This document shows, one piece after another, positions 6,714-14,109 of a stretch of DNA of 17,804 bases (positions are counted from its first letter, which is position 1; every line of letters begins with the position of its first letter). A model generated the notes under the pieces. That model worked only from the letters and a program-made list of their open reading frames with translations, made no database searches and was not told where the DNA came from. The stretch is from Desulfovibrio sp. (GTDB taxonomy: Bacteria > Desulfobacterota > Desulfovibrionia > Desulfovibrionales > Desulfovibrionaceae). The stretch is taken from contig JAIWOE010000063.1 in NCBI GenBank assembly GCA_020217165.1, positions 1-17,804 on the forward strand, given 5' to 3'. The translations under genes were made by a program, and so were the position numbers.

Positions 6714-9227
6714 CCGGGGCAGCCTCACCGTGAAGGTGGTGCCCGCCGTGGGGGAAGAGGCCAGGGCAATGTCACCATGCATGGTTTCTGCCATGAGGCG
6801 GGCGGAGTAGCAGCCCAGGCCCGTGCCGCCGGGTTTGGTGGTCACGTGTTTTTCGAACACATGCTCGCGGATGTGGTCTGGGATGGCACCGTGGTTGTGC
6901 ACGCGGCAAATGATCCAGTGCAGGGATCGCTCCAGGGTCATCGTCACGGTCCGGCCGTTGTCCGAGGCTTCCATGGCATTGGTTACCAGATTGGAGAGCA
7001 TGGAAAAGATGAGCAGCTCCTCCCCCAGGGCCAAGTATGCGCCGGGCCCGTCTTCCCCATGCAGCCGCAGGATCAGCCCGCGCTCCTCGGCGGCGGCGCG
7101 GGCCTGGGCCACCACGTCCGCAGCCACGGTGGCCATGTCCACGGGCACGGCAGCCAGCTGGTAGGCGCGGCGCTCCATCTTGTACAGATCCAGGGAAAGG
7201 TTGATCATGCGCAGCATGCGCCTGCCCGTCTCATGCAGGAGCTCCAGGGACTTGCGATGCTGCGGGGGCAGGGTCTCATCCTCCAGGAGCAGGCGCGGCA
7301 GGCTGATGATGGCCGCCAGGGGGTTCTTGAGGTCATGGTGGGTGATGCGGTCCATCTCATCACGCAGGGCCTCGGCTTCCTTGAGGGCGGTGATGTCCTG
7401 CACGCTCACCAGGATCTGGTCCCAGGTCTGCTCGCTGCCCTTGGCAAACTGGGCGCGGATGATCACCGGCAGGGTCTTGCCCGTCAGGGTGCGGTGCAGG
7501 GTCTCCACCTCAAAGCTCGTGGCGCCGTTGGCGAAGGCCACCAATCCCTCAAGCACGGCGTCGTAGAGTTCCTGGGTGAGGACGTTGTCGAGGTGGCGCA
7601 CCAGGGAGGCCTCATCCGGCGCCTCGAAGAGCTTGAGGGTCATGGCATTGACCTGACGGACCTTGATGAGGGCCACGGCGTAGCGCAGGGCCTGGGGCTG
7701 AGCCTCGAAATAGGCGCGCAGGTCTGTGATCCCTTGGGATTTGAGGCTGTCCAGGTAGCGTTTGAGGTCGGAATAGTCCTCGTCCCACAAAGAAATGGGC
7801 GAATCCTCGAACAGGGAGCGGGCCCGTTGCTCGCTGGCGAACAGGGCCTGCTCGGTCTGCTTGCGGATGGTGATGTCGGAATGCACCCCGGCCACCACCC
7901 TGGGGGCGCCGGCGGCGTTGTGTTCCACCACCTTGCCCCGGGCCAGCACGGGCAACCAGGCGCCATCCTTGCGGCGCATACGCAGTTCCACGCGAAAACG
8001 GCCCTGGACATCCATGCAGCTGCCGTCGCGCAGGGCCTGCAGGGTCGCCTGATCTTCGGGATGGGTCAGATGCTCAAAGGCGCCCCAGCGGGCCGGTATG
8101 TCTCCTGGGTCGAAGCCAAACAAGGCGGACCAGCGGGAGGAAGAGCGGCGCGCGCCGGTGGACAGGTCACACTGCCACAGGCCATCGCCGGTGGCAGCCA
8201 GAATCATGGCCACCCGGGCCTCGCTGGCGCGCAGGGCGGCCTCGGCCTGTTCCCGGGCGCGGATCTGGCGGCGCAGCCACCAGTTCCAGCCGAAAAAAAG
8301 CAGCAGCGCCGCACCGAACACCATGGCCATGACCACCAGGGTGCGTGTGGAAAAGACGGCCGGCTCCAGCAGGGAGACCGGACGCGCCGACGCCCAGCGG
8401 GCCAGGATGGCCGCATGTTCCTCGGGGGTGATGGAGGCCAGTCCTTTGTTCAGGATACGCACCAGCACGGGCCAGTCGCTGCGGACGCCCATGGTAAAGC
8501 GGTCCTCGTGGTAGTCGCTGCGGCCGGCGATGGTCAGGTTCAGCAGGTCGAGGTCCTTGATGAGCTGGGAGGCGGTGAGGAGGTTTTCCAGGGCTGCCTC
8601 GGCCTTGCCCAGGGCCACGGCCTCCAGGGCGCTTCCGGGGGAGGCGGTGATGAACAGGGGGATGTGCGGGAAATCCGTGCGCAGACGGTCGAACGAATAG
8701 CCGCCTTCGGCCGCGGCCATGGTGCGCCCTGTCAGGCTGTCCAGGCGCAGGGAATGGCCGTTACCGGCATGGGGAAAGTCGTGACGCACCACGATGACCG
8801 AGGGCACGGTGAGGTAAGGCCGGGTAAAGGCCATGAAGCCTTTGCGGCGCTCGGTCTCGGCCACACAGGAGAGCACGTCCAGCTCGCGGGTGCGGAGCTT
8901 GTGCACGGTGTCGGCCCAAGAGGGGTCGCCAGTCACCAGGAAGCGGATGCCCAGGCGCTCTTCCAGGAGCCGCAAGTAGTCCAGGCTCATGCCCTGGGGA
9001 CGGCCCTCGCGGTCCAGAAACTCCATGGGAGGAAAGCCGGGGTCCACACCCACGCGAATGGTGGGATGCCCGGCGATAAAGCCGCGCTCCTCGGCGGTGA
9101 GGTCCAGCATGTCCGCCTGGGCCAGGGTCTGGCCTGGGATCAGGGCCAGGAGGCACACGGCCCAGATGGTGCACAGTGCGCAGCGCAGGCGTGCGGCGCA
9201 GGCAGCCGGCGTCTTCCAGGAGTGCAT
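6708..9227 (-). CDS. Membrane sensor histidine kinase with extracytoplasmic solute-binding (SBP_bac_3) domain and two PAS domains
   Basis: An 839-residue hybrid sensor. A signal segment (about 1-38) is followed by a periplasmic family-3 solute-binding domain (about 48-285, opening with HPTIRVGVDPGFPPMEF), the class that binds amino acids and related small polar ligands. One membrane helix spans 296-317. PAS domain one is about 335-455, ending HSDITIRKQ. PAS domain two is about 466-615, ending VSVQDITALKEAE. The histidine kinase core has its H box at THHDLKNPL (H631 is the likely phosphoacceptor), N box at N750 in LVTNAMEAS, and G box at KPGGTGLG (798-805). There is no receiver domain and no response regulator gene in the window. 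The ATG at 9227 is the most upstream in frame, with only a weak ribosome binding site. It converges on the PP2C operon and diverges from the UbiB-like gene. The ligand is not predictable from the sequence. Confidence 0.93.
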   Translation of the reverse strand: MHSWKTPAACAARLRCALCTIWAVCLLALIPGQTLAQADMLDLTAEERGFIAGHPTIRVGVDPGFPPMEFLDREGRPQGMSLDYLRLLEERLGIRFLVTGDPSWADTVHKLRTRELDVLSCVAETERRKGFMAFTRPYLTVPSVIVVRHDFPHAGNGHSLRLDSLTGRTMAAAEGGYSFDRLRTDFPHIPLFITASPGSALEAVALGKAEAALENLLTASQLIKDLDLLNLTIAGRSDYHEDRFTMGVRSDWPVLVRILNKGLASITPEEHAAILARWASARPVSLLEPAVFSTRTLVVMAMVFGAALLLFFGWNWWLRRQIRAREQAEAALRASEARVAMILAATGDGLWQCDLSTGARRSSSRWSALFGFDPGDIPARWGAFEHLTHPEDQATLQALRDGSCMDVQGRFRVELRMRRKDGAWLPVLARGKVVEHNAAGAPRVVAGVHSDITIRKQTEQALFASEQRARSLFEDSPISLWDEDYSDLKRYLDSLKSQGITDLRAYFEAQPQALRYAVALIKVRQVNAMTLKLFEAPDEASLVRHLDNVLTQELYDAVLEGLVAFANGATSFEVETLHRTLTGKTLPVIIRAQFAKGSEQTWDQILVSVQDITALKEAEALRDEMDRITHHDLKNPLAAIISLPRLLLEDETLPPQHRKSLELLHETGRRMLRMINLSLDLYKMERRAYQLAAVPVDMATVAADVVAQARAAAEERGLILRLHGEDGPGAYLALGEELLIFSMLSNLVTNAMEASDNGRTVTMTLERSLHWIICRVHNHGAIPDHIREHVFEKHVTTKPGGTGLGCYSARLMAETMHGDIALASSPTAGTTFTVRLPRA

Positions 9228-9295
9228 GTTCCGTTGTGTCCCGTGGTGTCCAGAGGTTCCTGTGGTCGTGCCGGGCCAGGGGCTGCGGAGCCAAC

Positions 9296-9326
9296 GGCCG
9301 CCTTCGGCCTTGCCGCCATGCGGCGG
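9296..9326. other. Two small adjacent hairpins in the divergent intergenic region
   Basis: GGCCG (9296-9300)/CGGCC (9305-9309) and CCGCC (9313-9317)/GGCGG (9322-9326) each form a 5-bp stem with a 4-base loop. They lie in the 242-base spacer between the divergent kinase and UbiB-like genes. They could be transcript structures in the kinase leader; in GC-rich DNA such stems are also common by chance. I see no convincing promoter elsewhere in this spacer. Confidence 0.3.
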
Positions 9327-9469
9327 ATGCCCTACTCTTGTTCGAACCCTGCGCCCCGGCTCCGTTCGGCAGCTGCTTGTACCACCCTGCCACCCGGAAC
9401 GAAAGGGGTTCTTCCCAAGTGTTGGCGTAAGGGGTGGGTGTTATCCTTCAACAAAAGGCCGTGCCCTCC

Positions 9470-11131
9470 ATGCAATTTTTCCAACTGCGTTCGGTGCTGG
9501 CGGCACGCCGGCTCAAGTCTCTGGTCACGCTGTTTCTCAAGTATGGCCTGGGGGAGCTGGCCGGGATCCTGGGCCACCGCTACAAGGTGTTCCCCCGCCG
9601 CCAGGATGGGCCGGATGCCGTGCCCAATCTGACCATCTGGGAACGCCTGCGCAACATCATGGAGGACATGGGGCCCACCACCATCAAAATCGGGCAGATC
9701 CTCTCCATGCGGCCGGACCTGGTGCCCGCCGAGCTGTGCGATACCCTGCGCGAACTGCAGGAAGACGTCTACCACGAGGAGTACACTGACATCGTCAAGG
9801 TGGTGGAAGACAGCTACGGCAAACGCCTGACTGAGGTCTTTGCTTCCTTCAATGTGCGGCCCGTGGCCGCGGCATCCCTGTCCCAGGTGCACAAGGCCAC
9901 CCTCAAGGACGGACGGGTGGTGGCCGTGAAGGTCCGACGGCCCAAGATCATGGACACCATCCTGGCAGACCTGGAAATCCTGCGCTTTCTGGCCGTGCGC
10001 ATCCACGAGCGCGCCCAGTCCCTCAGGCCCTACAACCTGCCGGACGTGGTGGCGGAAATCAGCAAGACCCTCATGCGGGAGCTGGATTTCCGCAACGAGG
10101 CCCGCAACATCATCTTGTTCAACAAAATGTTCGAGGATGATCCCCAGGTGATGGCCCCGGAGGTGCTCCCGGCCCTGACCACCAGCGCCGTGCTGGTCAT
10201 GGAATTTGTGGACGGCGTGCGCATTGACGAGTTCCAGGGCGACCTGGAAACCCGCAGAACCCTGGCGGAAAAGGGCCTGGATGCCGTGGTGCGCCAGCTC
10301 ATGGTCCACGGCTTCTTCCATGCCGATCCGCACATGGGCAACCTCAAAATCGTGGGCAAGGACACCCTGTGCTACCTGGACTGGGGCATGGCCGGGCACT
10401 TTACCCGCGCCCAGCGCTCTGCCCTGGTGGATTACGTGCTGGCCATCGTGGAGAACGACGCCGAAAAGGTGGCCCGGGTGGCCCTGGCCATGGCCGTGAA
10501 AGTGCCGCCCTTGCTGGACAAGGAGCGGTTCCAGGCAGAGATCATGTTCCTGCTGGACACGGTGCGCGCCCCCCTGCACGGGGAGGTGAACCTGGGCCGC
10601 TTTCTGCTGGACTTGACCGGCCTGTGCCGCAACTATGGCATCGCCATGCGGCCGGATTACATCCTCATGGCCCGGGCACTCATCGCCACCGAGGCCGCGG
10701 GCCAGGCCCTGTATCCGCCCTTCAACGCCGTGCAGTCCCTGCAGCCCGTGGCCCTGCGCTGGCTGGTGAAGCGCTACTCCCTCCTGTTCTCCGACAAGCC
10801 CCTGCTGGAAGACATCCAGGACAACGCCAAGCATCTGCTGACCCTGCCCTCGCGCCTGGATACCCTGCTCAATGTGCTGGAAAGCGGGCAGTTCAAGATG
10901 GACATGAAAGTGGTGGACCACGAAGACATGATGACCAATCTGCGCCAGGTGTCCAACCGGTTGGGCGCGGCCCTCATCGCCGCCAGCCTGGTCATTGGGT
11001 CGTCCCTGCTGTTTTTGTCCAATATCGGGCCGCACTGGGGAGAGCTGCCGGTGTTCGGGCTCATCGGCTTCATTCTCTCGGGGGTCTTCAGCGTCTGGCT
11101 CATCCTGCATATGGTGATGAAGAGCGGCTGA
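9470..11131 (+). CDS. UbiB/ABC1 (ADCK)-family atypical protein kinase-like ATPase
   Basis: A 553-residue member of the family that includes UbiB and COQ8, which are ATPases supporting isoprenoid-quinone synthesis or lipid handling. Family signatures: KIGQ (73-76) in the N-terminal extension, the alanine-rich loop PVAAASLSQVHKA (131-143) replacing the kinase glycine loop, K154 in VAVKV, RELDFRNEA (203-211), HADPHMGN (284-291) with catalytic D286, and LDWG (303-306) in place of DFG. Two C-terminal helices (about 498-517 and 527-547) anchor it in the membrane. The ATG at 9470 is preferred, with AAAAGG upstream at 9453-9458; a GTG at 9434 would add 12 residues. Desulfovibrionaceae make menaquinone, so a ubiquinone role is unlikely and ubiB is not used as the symbol. 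It is followed by a hairpin and stands alone. Confidence 0.92.
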   Translation: MQFFQLRSVLAARRLKSLVTLFLKYGLGELAGILGHRYKVFPRRQDGPDAVPNLTIWERLRNIMEDMGPTTIKIGQILSMRPDLVPAELCDTLRELQEDVYHEEYTDIVKVVEDSYGKRLTEVFASFNVRPVAAASLSQVHKATLKDGRVVAVKVRRPKIMDTILADLEILRFLAVRIHERAQSLRPYNLPDVVAEISKTLMRELDFRNEARNIILFNKMFEDDPQVMAPEVLPALTTSAVLVMEFVDGVRIDEFQGDLETRRTLAEKGLDAVVRQLMVHGFFHADPHMGNLKIVGKDTLCYLDWGMAGHFTRAQRSALVDYVLAIVENDAEKVARVALAMAVKVPPLLDKERFQAEIMFLLDTVRAPLHGEVNLGRFLLDLTGLCRNYGIAMRPDYILMARALIATEAAGQALYPPFNAVQSLQPVALRWLVKRYSLLFSDKPLLEDIQDNAKHLLTLPSRLDTLLNVLESGQFKMDMKVVDHEDMMTNLRQVSNRLGAALIAASLVIGSSLLFLSNIGPHWGELPVFGLIGFILSGVFSVWLILHMVMKSG

Positions 11132-11135
11132 TTCC

Positions 11136-11157
11136 CTGCCGGCTACCCGGCCGGCAG
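11136..11157 (+). terminator. Hairpin after the UbiB-like gene
   Basis: CTGCCGGC (11136-11143) pairs perfectly with GCCGGCAG (11150-11157) across a six-base loop, starting 5 bases after the stop. There is no T tract, so it may be a terminator helped by Rho or a stabilising 3' structure. Confidence 0.45.
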
Positions 11158-11164
11158 TCGCGAG

Positions 11165-11226
11165 AACCGGCCGGGTTGATTGTTGAAACAAAACTCTTAC
11201 ACAGGGCGCATTGACAACCGGCCGGG
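11165..11226 (+). repeat. Pair of direct AACCGGCCGGG elements around a candidate promoter
   Basis: AACCGGCCGGG occurs at 11165-11175 and again at 11216-11226, 51 bases apart start to start. The core CCGGCCGG is itself palindromic. The second copy begins at the last base of a TTGACA -35 element, so the pair could be regulator binding sites. With only two copies in GC-rich DNA, chance is not excluded. Confidence 0.4.
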
Positions 11227-11238
11227 AAGCGATACACA
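11211..11238 (+). promoter_or_regulatory. Candidate promoter for the metallophosphoesterase gene and downstream operon
   Basis: A consensus -35 TTGACA (11211-11216) is followed after 16 bases by TACACA (11233-11238), a weak -10. It lies about 90 bases before the metallophosphoesterase start and after the upstream hairpin. The perfect -35 and the position support it; the -10 does not stand out. Confidence 0.4.
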
Positions 11239-11327
11239 GTCCTCTGGCACCATGAATTCCCCGATCGCTGGCGGTCAGCCCATGGCAAGCCCATGGCTCC
11301 CGAAATCGCCGCCGCCTGGAGCACGCC

Positions 11328-12491
11328 GTGTTTTACTACTGGGTTTCCGCAGGGCTGTACGTCGGCGCCATCTACCTGTGCGTGCGGATGATCTGGCCTT
11401 CCCGCATGCCCCTGGGATGGAAGCTGGCCTGCGCCGGTCTGCTGGCCTTTCTGGCCGGGCTGCCGGCCCTGGTGACGCATCTGCAGTGGTATTATTCCAC
11501 ATTTTTCTACCATGACGGGTTCTATTGGCTCATGTACAGCGCCCTGGGCTACATGACCATGCTTACCCTGGCCCAGGCTCTGCGGGATACCGCCGTGCTG
11601 GCCAGGGCCACCCACCGGCGCTGCACGGGCAAGGCCTGCACCCTGCCACCACCGCGAAGAGCTTTCTTTCACGATATGGCCAACTTGGGCGTGGTAGGCT
11701 CCTCGCTGCTGCTCACCGGCTGCGGCGTGGCCCAGGCCAAGGGCCGGCCGGAAGTGGTGGCGGTGGATGTGCCCATCGCCAATCTGCCCAAGGAATTCGA
11801 CGGCTTTACCATCGCCCAGCTCACGGACATTCACATCGGGCCCACCATCAAACGGCCCCAGTGCATGGATGTGGTGCGCCAGTGCAACGACCTGGGTGCG
11901 GACATGATCGCCGTCACCGGCGACGTGGTGGACGGCCACGTGCACGCCCTGGAAAGCGACCTGGAGCCCTTGGCCGACCTCACGGCCAAATACGGCGTCT
12001 TCTTCGTCACCGGCAATCACGAATACTATTCCGGCGCCGCGCATTGGATTCATCTGATGCAGACCATGGGGCACCGCACCCTGCAGAATGAACACGAGAT
12101 GCTGGTGCGGGGCGATGCCCGGCTGTGCATCGCCGGCGTGCATGACGTGCAGGGCGGCTGGTACCTGGAAAATCACTGGACCAAGCCGGCCAAGGCCCTG
12201 GAACACACCGGCCGGCGCGATGCCACCATCATGCTGGCCCATCATCCTTCCAGCATTCAGGAAGTCTGCCAGTACAACGTGGACCTGCAGCTCTCCGGCC
12301 ACACTCACGGCGGGCAGTATTTTCCCGGTAACCTGCTGGCTCGCTTTACCCAGGGGTATGTGGCCGGGCTGTACCGCCATCAGGGCAGCTGGCTGTACGT
12401 GAGCCGCGGCACCGGCTACTGGGGCCCGCCCATCCGCCTGGGCGTGCCGCCGGAAATGACCCTCATCACCCTGCGCCGGGCAACAGTCTGA
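11328..12491 (+). CDS. Membrane-anchored metallophosphoesterase (YkuE/YaeI-like) with three N-terminal helices
   Basis: A 387-residue calcineurin-like phosphoesterase. All metal-ligand motifs are present: LTDIH (165-169), TGDVVDG (197-203), TGNHE (228-232), HH at 305-306 and SGHTHGG (323-329). The nearest known relatives act on envelope phospho-compounds such as lipid headgroups or undecaprenyl carriers; the substrate here is unknown. Hydrophobic segments at about 5-23, 33-52 and 65-85 precede a basic loop. A fourth segment (about 117-131) opens with the twin-arginine-like RRAFF (110-114) and ends in the lipobox-like LLTGC (128-132), which would place the catalytic domain outside the membrane. 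The start is GTG at 11328, chosen because TGGAG (11317-11321) sits 6 bases upstream. The hydratase gene follows after 35 bases, with its GGAG partly inside a small hairpin. Confidence 0.88.
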   Translation: MFYYWVSAGLYVGAIYLCVRMIWPSRMPLGWKLACAGLLAFLAGLPALVTHLQWYYSTFFYHDGFYWLMYSALGYMTMLTLAQALRDTAVLARATHRRCTGKACTLPPPRRAFFHDMANLGVVGSSLLLTGCGVAQAKGRPEVVAVDVPIANLPKEFDGFTIAQLTDIHIGPTIKRPQCMDVVRQCNDLGADMIAVTGDVVDGHVHALESDLEPLADLTAKYGVFFVTGNHEYYSGAAHWIHLMQTMGHRTLQNEHEMLVRGDARLCIAGVHDVQGGWYLENHWTKPAKALEHTGRRDATIMLAHHPSSIQEVCQYNVDLQLSGHTHGGQYFPGNLLARFTQGYVAGLYRHQGSWLYVSRGTGYWGPPIRLGVPPEMTLITLRRATV

Positions 12492-12526
12492 GCCTGCCCT
12501 CCGGCGTCTGAGGACGGAGTGTGTTG

Positions 12527-13303
12527 ATGGAGGAATCTCCCCCGCTGCTCGTGGAGCGACGCGGCCAGGCGGCCGTCCTGCAATTGGCCCGCCCCCAACG
12601 CCGTAACGCCGTGGATGTCACCCTGGCGGACGCCCTGCGCCAGGCCCTGCACCAGGCAGGTGCGGACCCGGCCGTGCGCGCGGTGATCCTCACCGGTGGG
12701 GACACCTGTTTCAGCGCCGGCATGGACCTGACGGCCTTCCTGGATGGCCAATGGCCCTGCATCAATGATGGCGAGGGCCGTTTTGCCGGGGTGACCGACC
12801 ACCGGCTGGACAAACCCCTCATAGCCGCGGTGGAAGGGCCGGCCCTGGCCGGCGGATTCGAAATGGCCCTGGCCTGCGACATGATTGTGGCCGGGGAAGG
12901 CGCCTTCTTCGGCGTGCCTGAGGTGCGCGTGGGCCTCTTCCCGGCGGCTGGCGGGGCGTTCCGGCTCATGCGCAAGCTGCCGCCCAACGTGGGCCTGGAG
13001 CTATTGTGTGCCGGCACGCGCCTTTCCGCCGCCGAGGCGCACCGGTTGGGTTTGGTCAACCGCCTCGTCCCCTCGGGGACGGCCCTGGAAGCCGCCCTGG
13101 TCCTGGTCGAAGAAATTGCCCGGCAGGCCCCCCTTGGCGTGCAGGCCTCCCTGCAGCTGGCCCGGGCCGCCCTGGCCGCGGACGAAACCCGGCTCTGGGC
13201 GCTCAATGATGCCCTCTGGCAGCGCATCACCGCCTCCTCCGACGCCCGCGAGGGTCCCCGCGCCTTCCTGGAAAAACGCGAGCCCCACTGGACGGGAACC
13301 TGA
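12527..13303 (+). CDS. Enoyl-CoA hydratase/isomerase (crotonase) family protein
   Basis: A 258-residue cytoplasmic crotonase-fold enzyme acting on a CoA thioester. The oxyanion-hole segments are FSAGMDL (62-68) and ALAGGFEMALACD (106-118). Glutamates E112 (GGFEMA) and E132 (FGVPEVRVG) align with the two catalytic glutamates of true enoyl-CoA hydratases, so hydratase chemistry is plausible, as opposed to a hydrolase or isomerase variant that lacks one. The ATG at 12527 has GGAG (12516-12519) at 7 bases; the GTG at 12521 and TTG at 12524 are too close to it. The stop overlaps the next start by one base (TGATG), indicating translational coupling with the metallo-beta-lactamase gene. The acyl substrate cannot be read from the sequence. 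Confidence 0.92.
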   Translation: MEESPPLLVERRGQAAVLQLARPQRRNAVDVTLADALRQALHQAGADPAVRAVILTGGDTCFSAGMDLTAFLDGQWPCINDGEGRFAGVTDHRLDKPLIAAVEGPALAGGFEMALACDMIVAGEGAFFGVPEVRVGLFPAAGGAFRLMRKLPPNVGLELLCAGTRLSAAEAHRLGLVNRLVPSGTALEAALVLVEEIARQAPLGVQASLQLARAALAADETRLWALNDALWQRITASSDAREGPRAFLEKREPHWTGT

Positions 13304-14109
13304 TGGCCGGCCTCCAGGCCTGCTGTCCCGGGGGGCATGTCCTCGCCCTGGAGCTGGCCGATTTCGCCGTGCGCGTGGTGGTGCTGGCCGGCTCCCGGCG
13401 GGTCCTGGTGTTTGATACGGGCAGCCGGCCGCAGGACCTGGCTCCCCTGCAGCCCCTGCAGCCCCTGCTGGCGGGGCGCGAGGTGCTGGTGGTCTACAGC
13501 CATGGTGACTGGGATCATGTGCAGGGCACGGCAGCCCTGGCACGGGTGCAGGCCCGGGCCGAGATCCGGGCCGAGATCCAAGCCGTCATCGCCCACGACG
13601 CCTGCGTCCCTCGCTTCCTGGACGATGCCCCGCGCCGGCTGGACCAGCTGCGTCGCGAGTCCCCCGGGCTGTATGACGACGTGATCCTCATCCCCCCGGA
13701 CCTGACCTTTTCCCACGCCATGACCCTGGACCTGGGCGGCCTGACGGTGACCCTGCACCACCTGCCCGGCCACACCGCCGACTCCCTGGTGGCCTTTGTG
13801 CCGGAGCACGGCCTCTTCCTGGCTGGGGATACCGCCGAAATCCCCCTGCCTTGCGTGGACTGGGAAGACGCCAGCCTGGAGCACTGGATCGCCGGCCTGC
13901 AGCGTTGGCGGGACGATGCGCGCGTGGTCCGGGTGCTTCCGTCCCATGGTCCTGCCGGCGGAAGGGAAAGCCTGGACCCCACCATCCGGTACCTGCAGGC
14001 CCTGCGCGAGGGGCGACCCCCATTGCTTCCGGAAGCAATGCCGGCATTTTACCAGGAAACCCACCAGGCCAATCTGGAGCGGGCCGCCCGCATGCGGAGC
14101 AGGGCATGA
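13303..14109 (+). CDS. Metallo-beta-lactamase-fold hydrolase with HxDxDH variant motif
   Basis: A 268-residue MBL-fold protein without a signal peptide. The metal-binding signature is SHGDWDH (66-72): H67, D69, D71 and H72, so the usual second histidine of HxHxDH is aspartate. Later ligands look intact: PGHTAD with H157, AGDT with D176 and LPSHG with H215. Family members hydrolyse thioesters, lactones or phosphoesters; between an enoyl-CoA hydratase and an OCD-family enzyme, a thioesterase or lactonase role is possible but only inferred. The ATG at 13303 overlaps the upstream stop, with GGGAA at 13294-13298 as ribosome binding site. Two in-frame micro-duplications are visible (PLQPLQPL at 48-55 and RAEIRAEI at 85-92). 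The stop overlaps the next start (ATGA). Confidence 0.88.
   Translation: MAGLQACCPGGHVLALELADFAVRVVVLAGSRRVLVFDTGSRPQDLAPLQPLQPLLAGREVLVVYSHGDWDHVQGTAALARVQARAEIRAEIQAVIAHDACVPRFLDDAPRRLDQLRRESPGLYDDVILIPPDLTFSHAMTLDLGGLTVTLHHLPGHTADSLVAFVPEHGLFLAGDTAEIPLPCVDWEDASLEHWIAGLQRWRDDARVVRVLPSHGPAGGRESLDPTIRYLQALREGRPPLLPEAMPAFYQETHQANLERAARMRSRA

Noticed and set aside
6777..9632. A 951-codon plus-strand open frame opposite the histidine kinase
   Set aside because: The same Gly/His/Gln-rich shadow composition. The minus-strand frame has complete kinase and solute-binding motifs, and this frame also runs into the UbiB-like gene.
9332..11191. A 619-codon minus-strand open frame opposite the UbiB-like gene
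   Set aside because: Antisense shadow of a gene with all ABC1 motifs; no ribosome binding site or recognisable domain.
13851..14105. A longer OCD-family protein starting inside the MBL gene
   Set aside because: The extension overlaps coding sequence of the MBL gene in another frame and resembles no OCD N-terminus; the ATG at 14106 has a good ribosome binding site.
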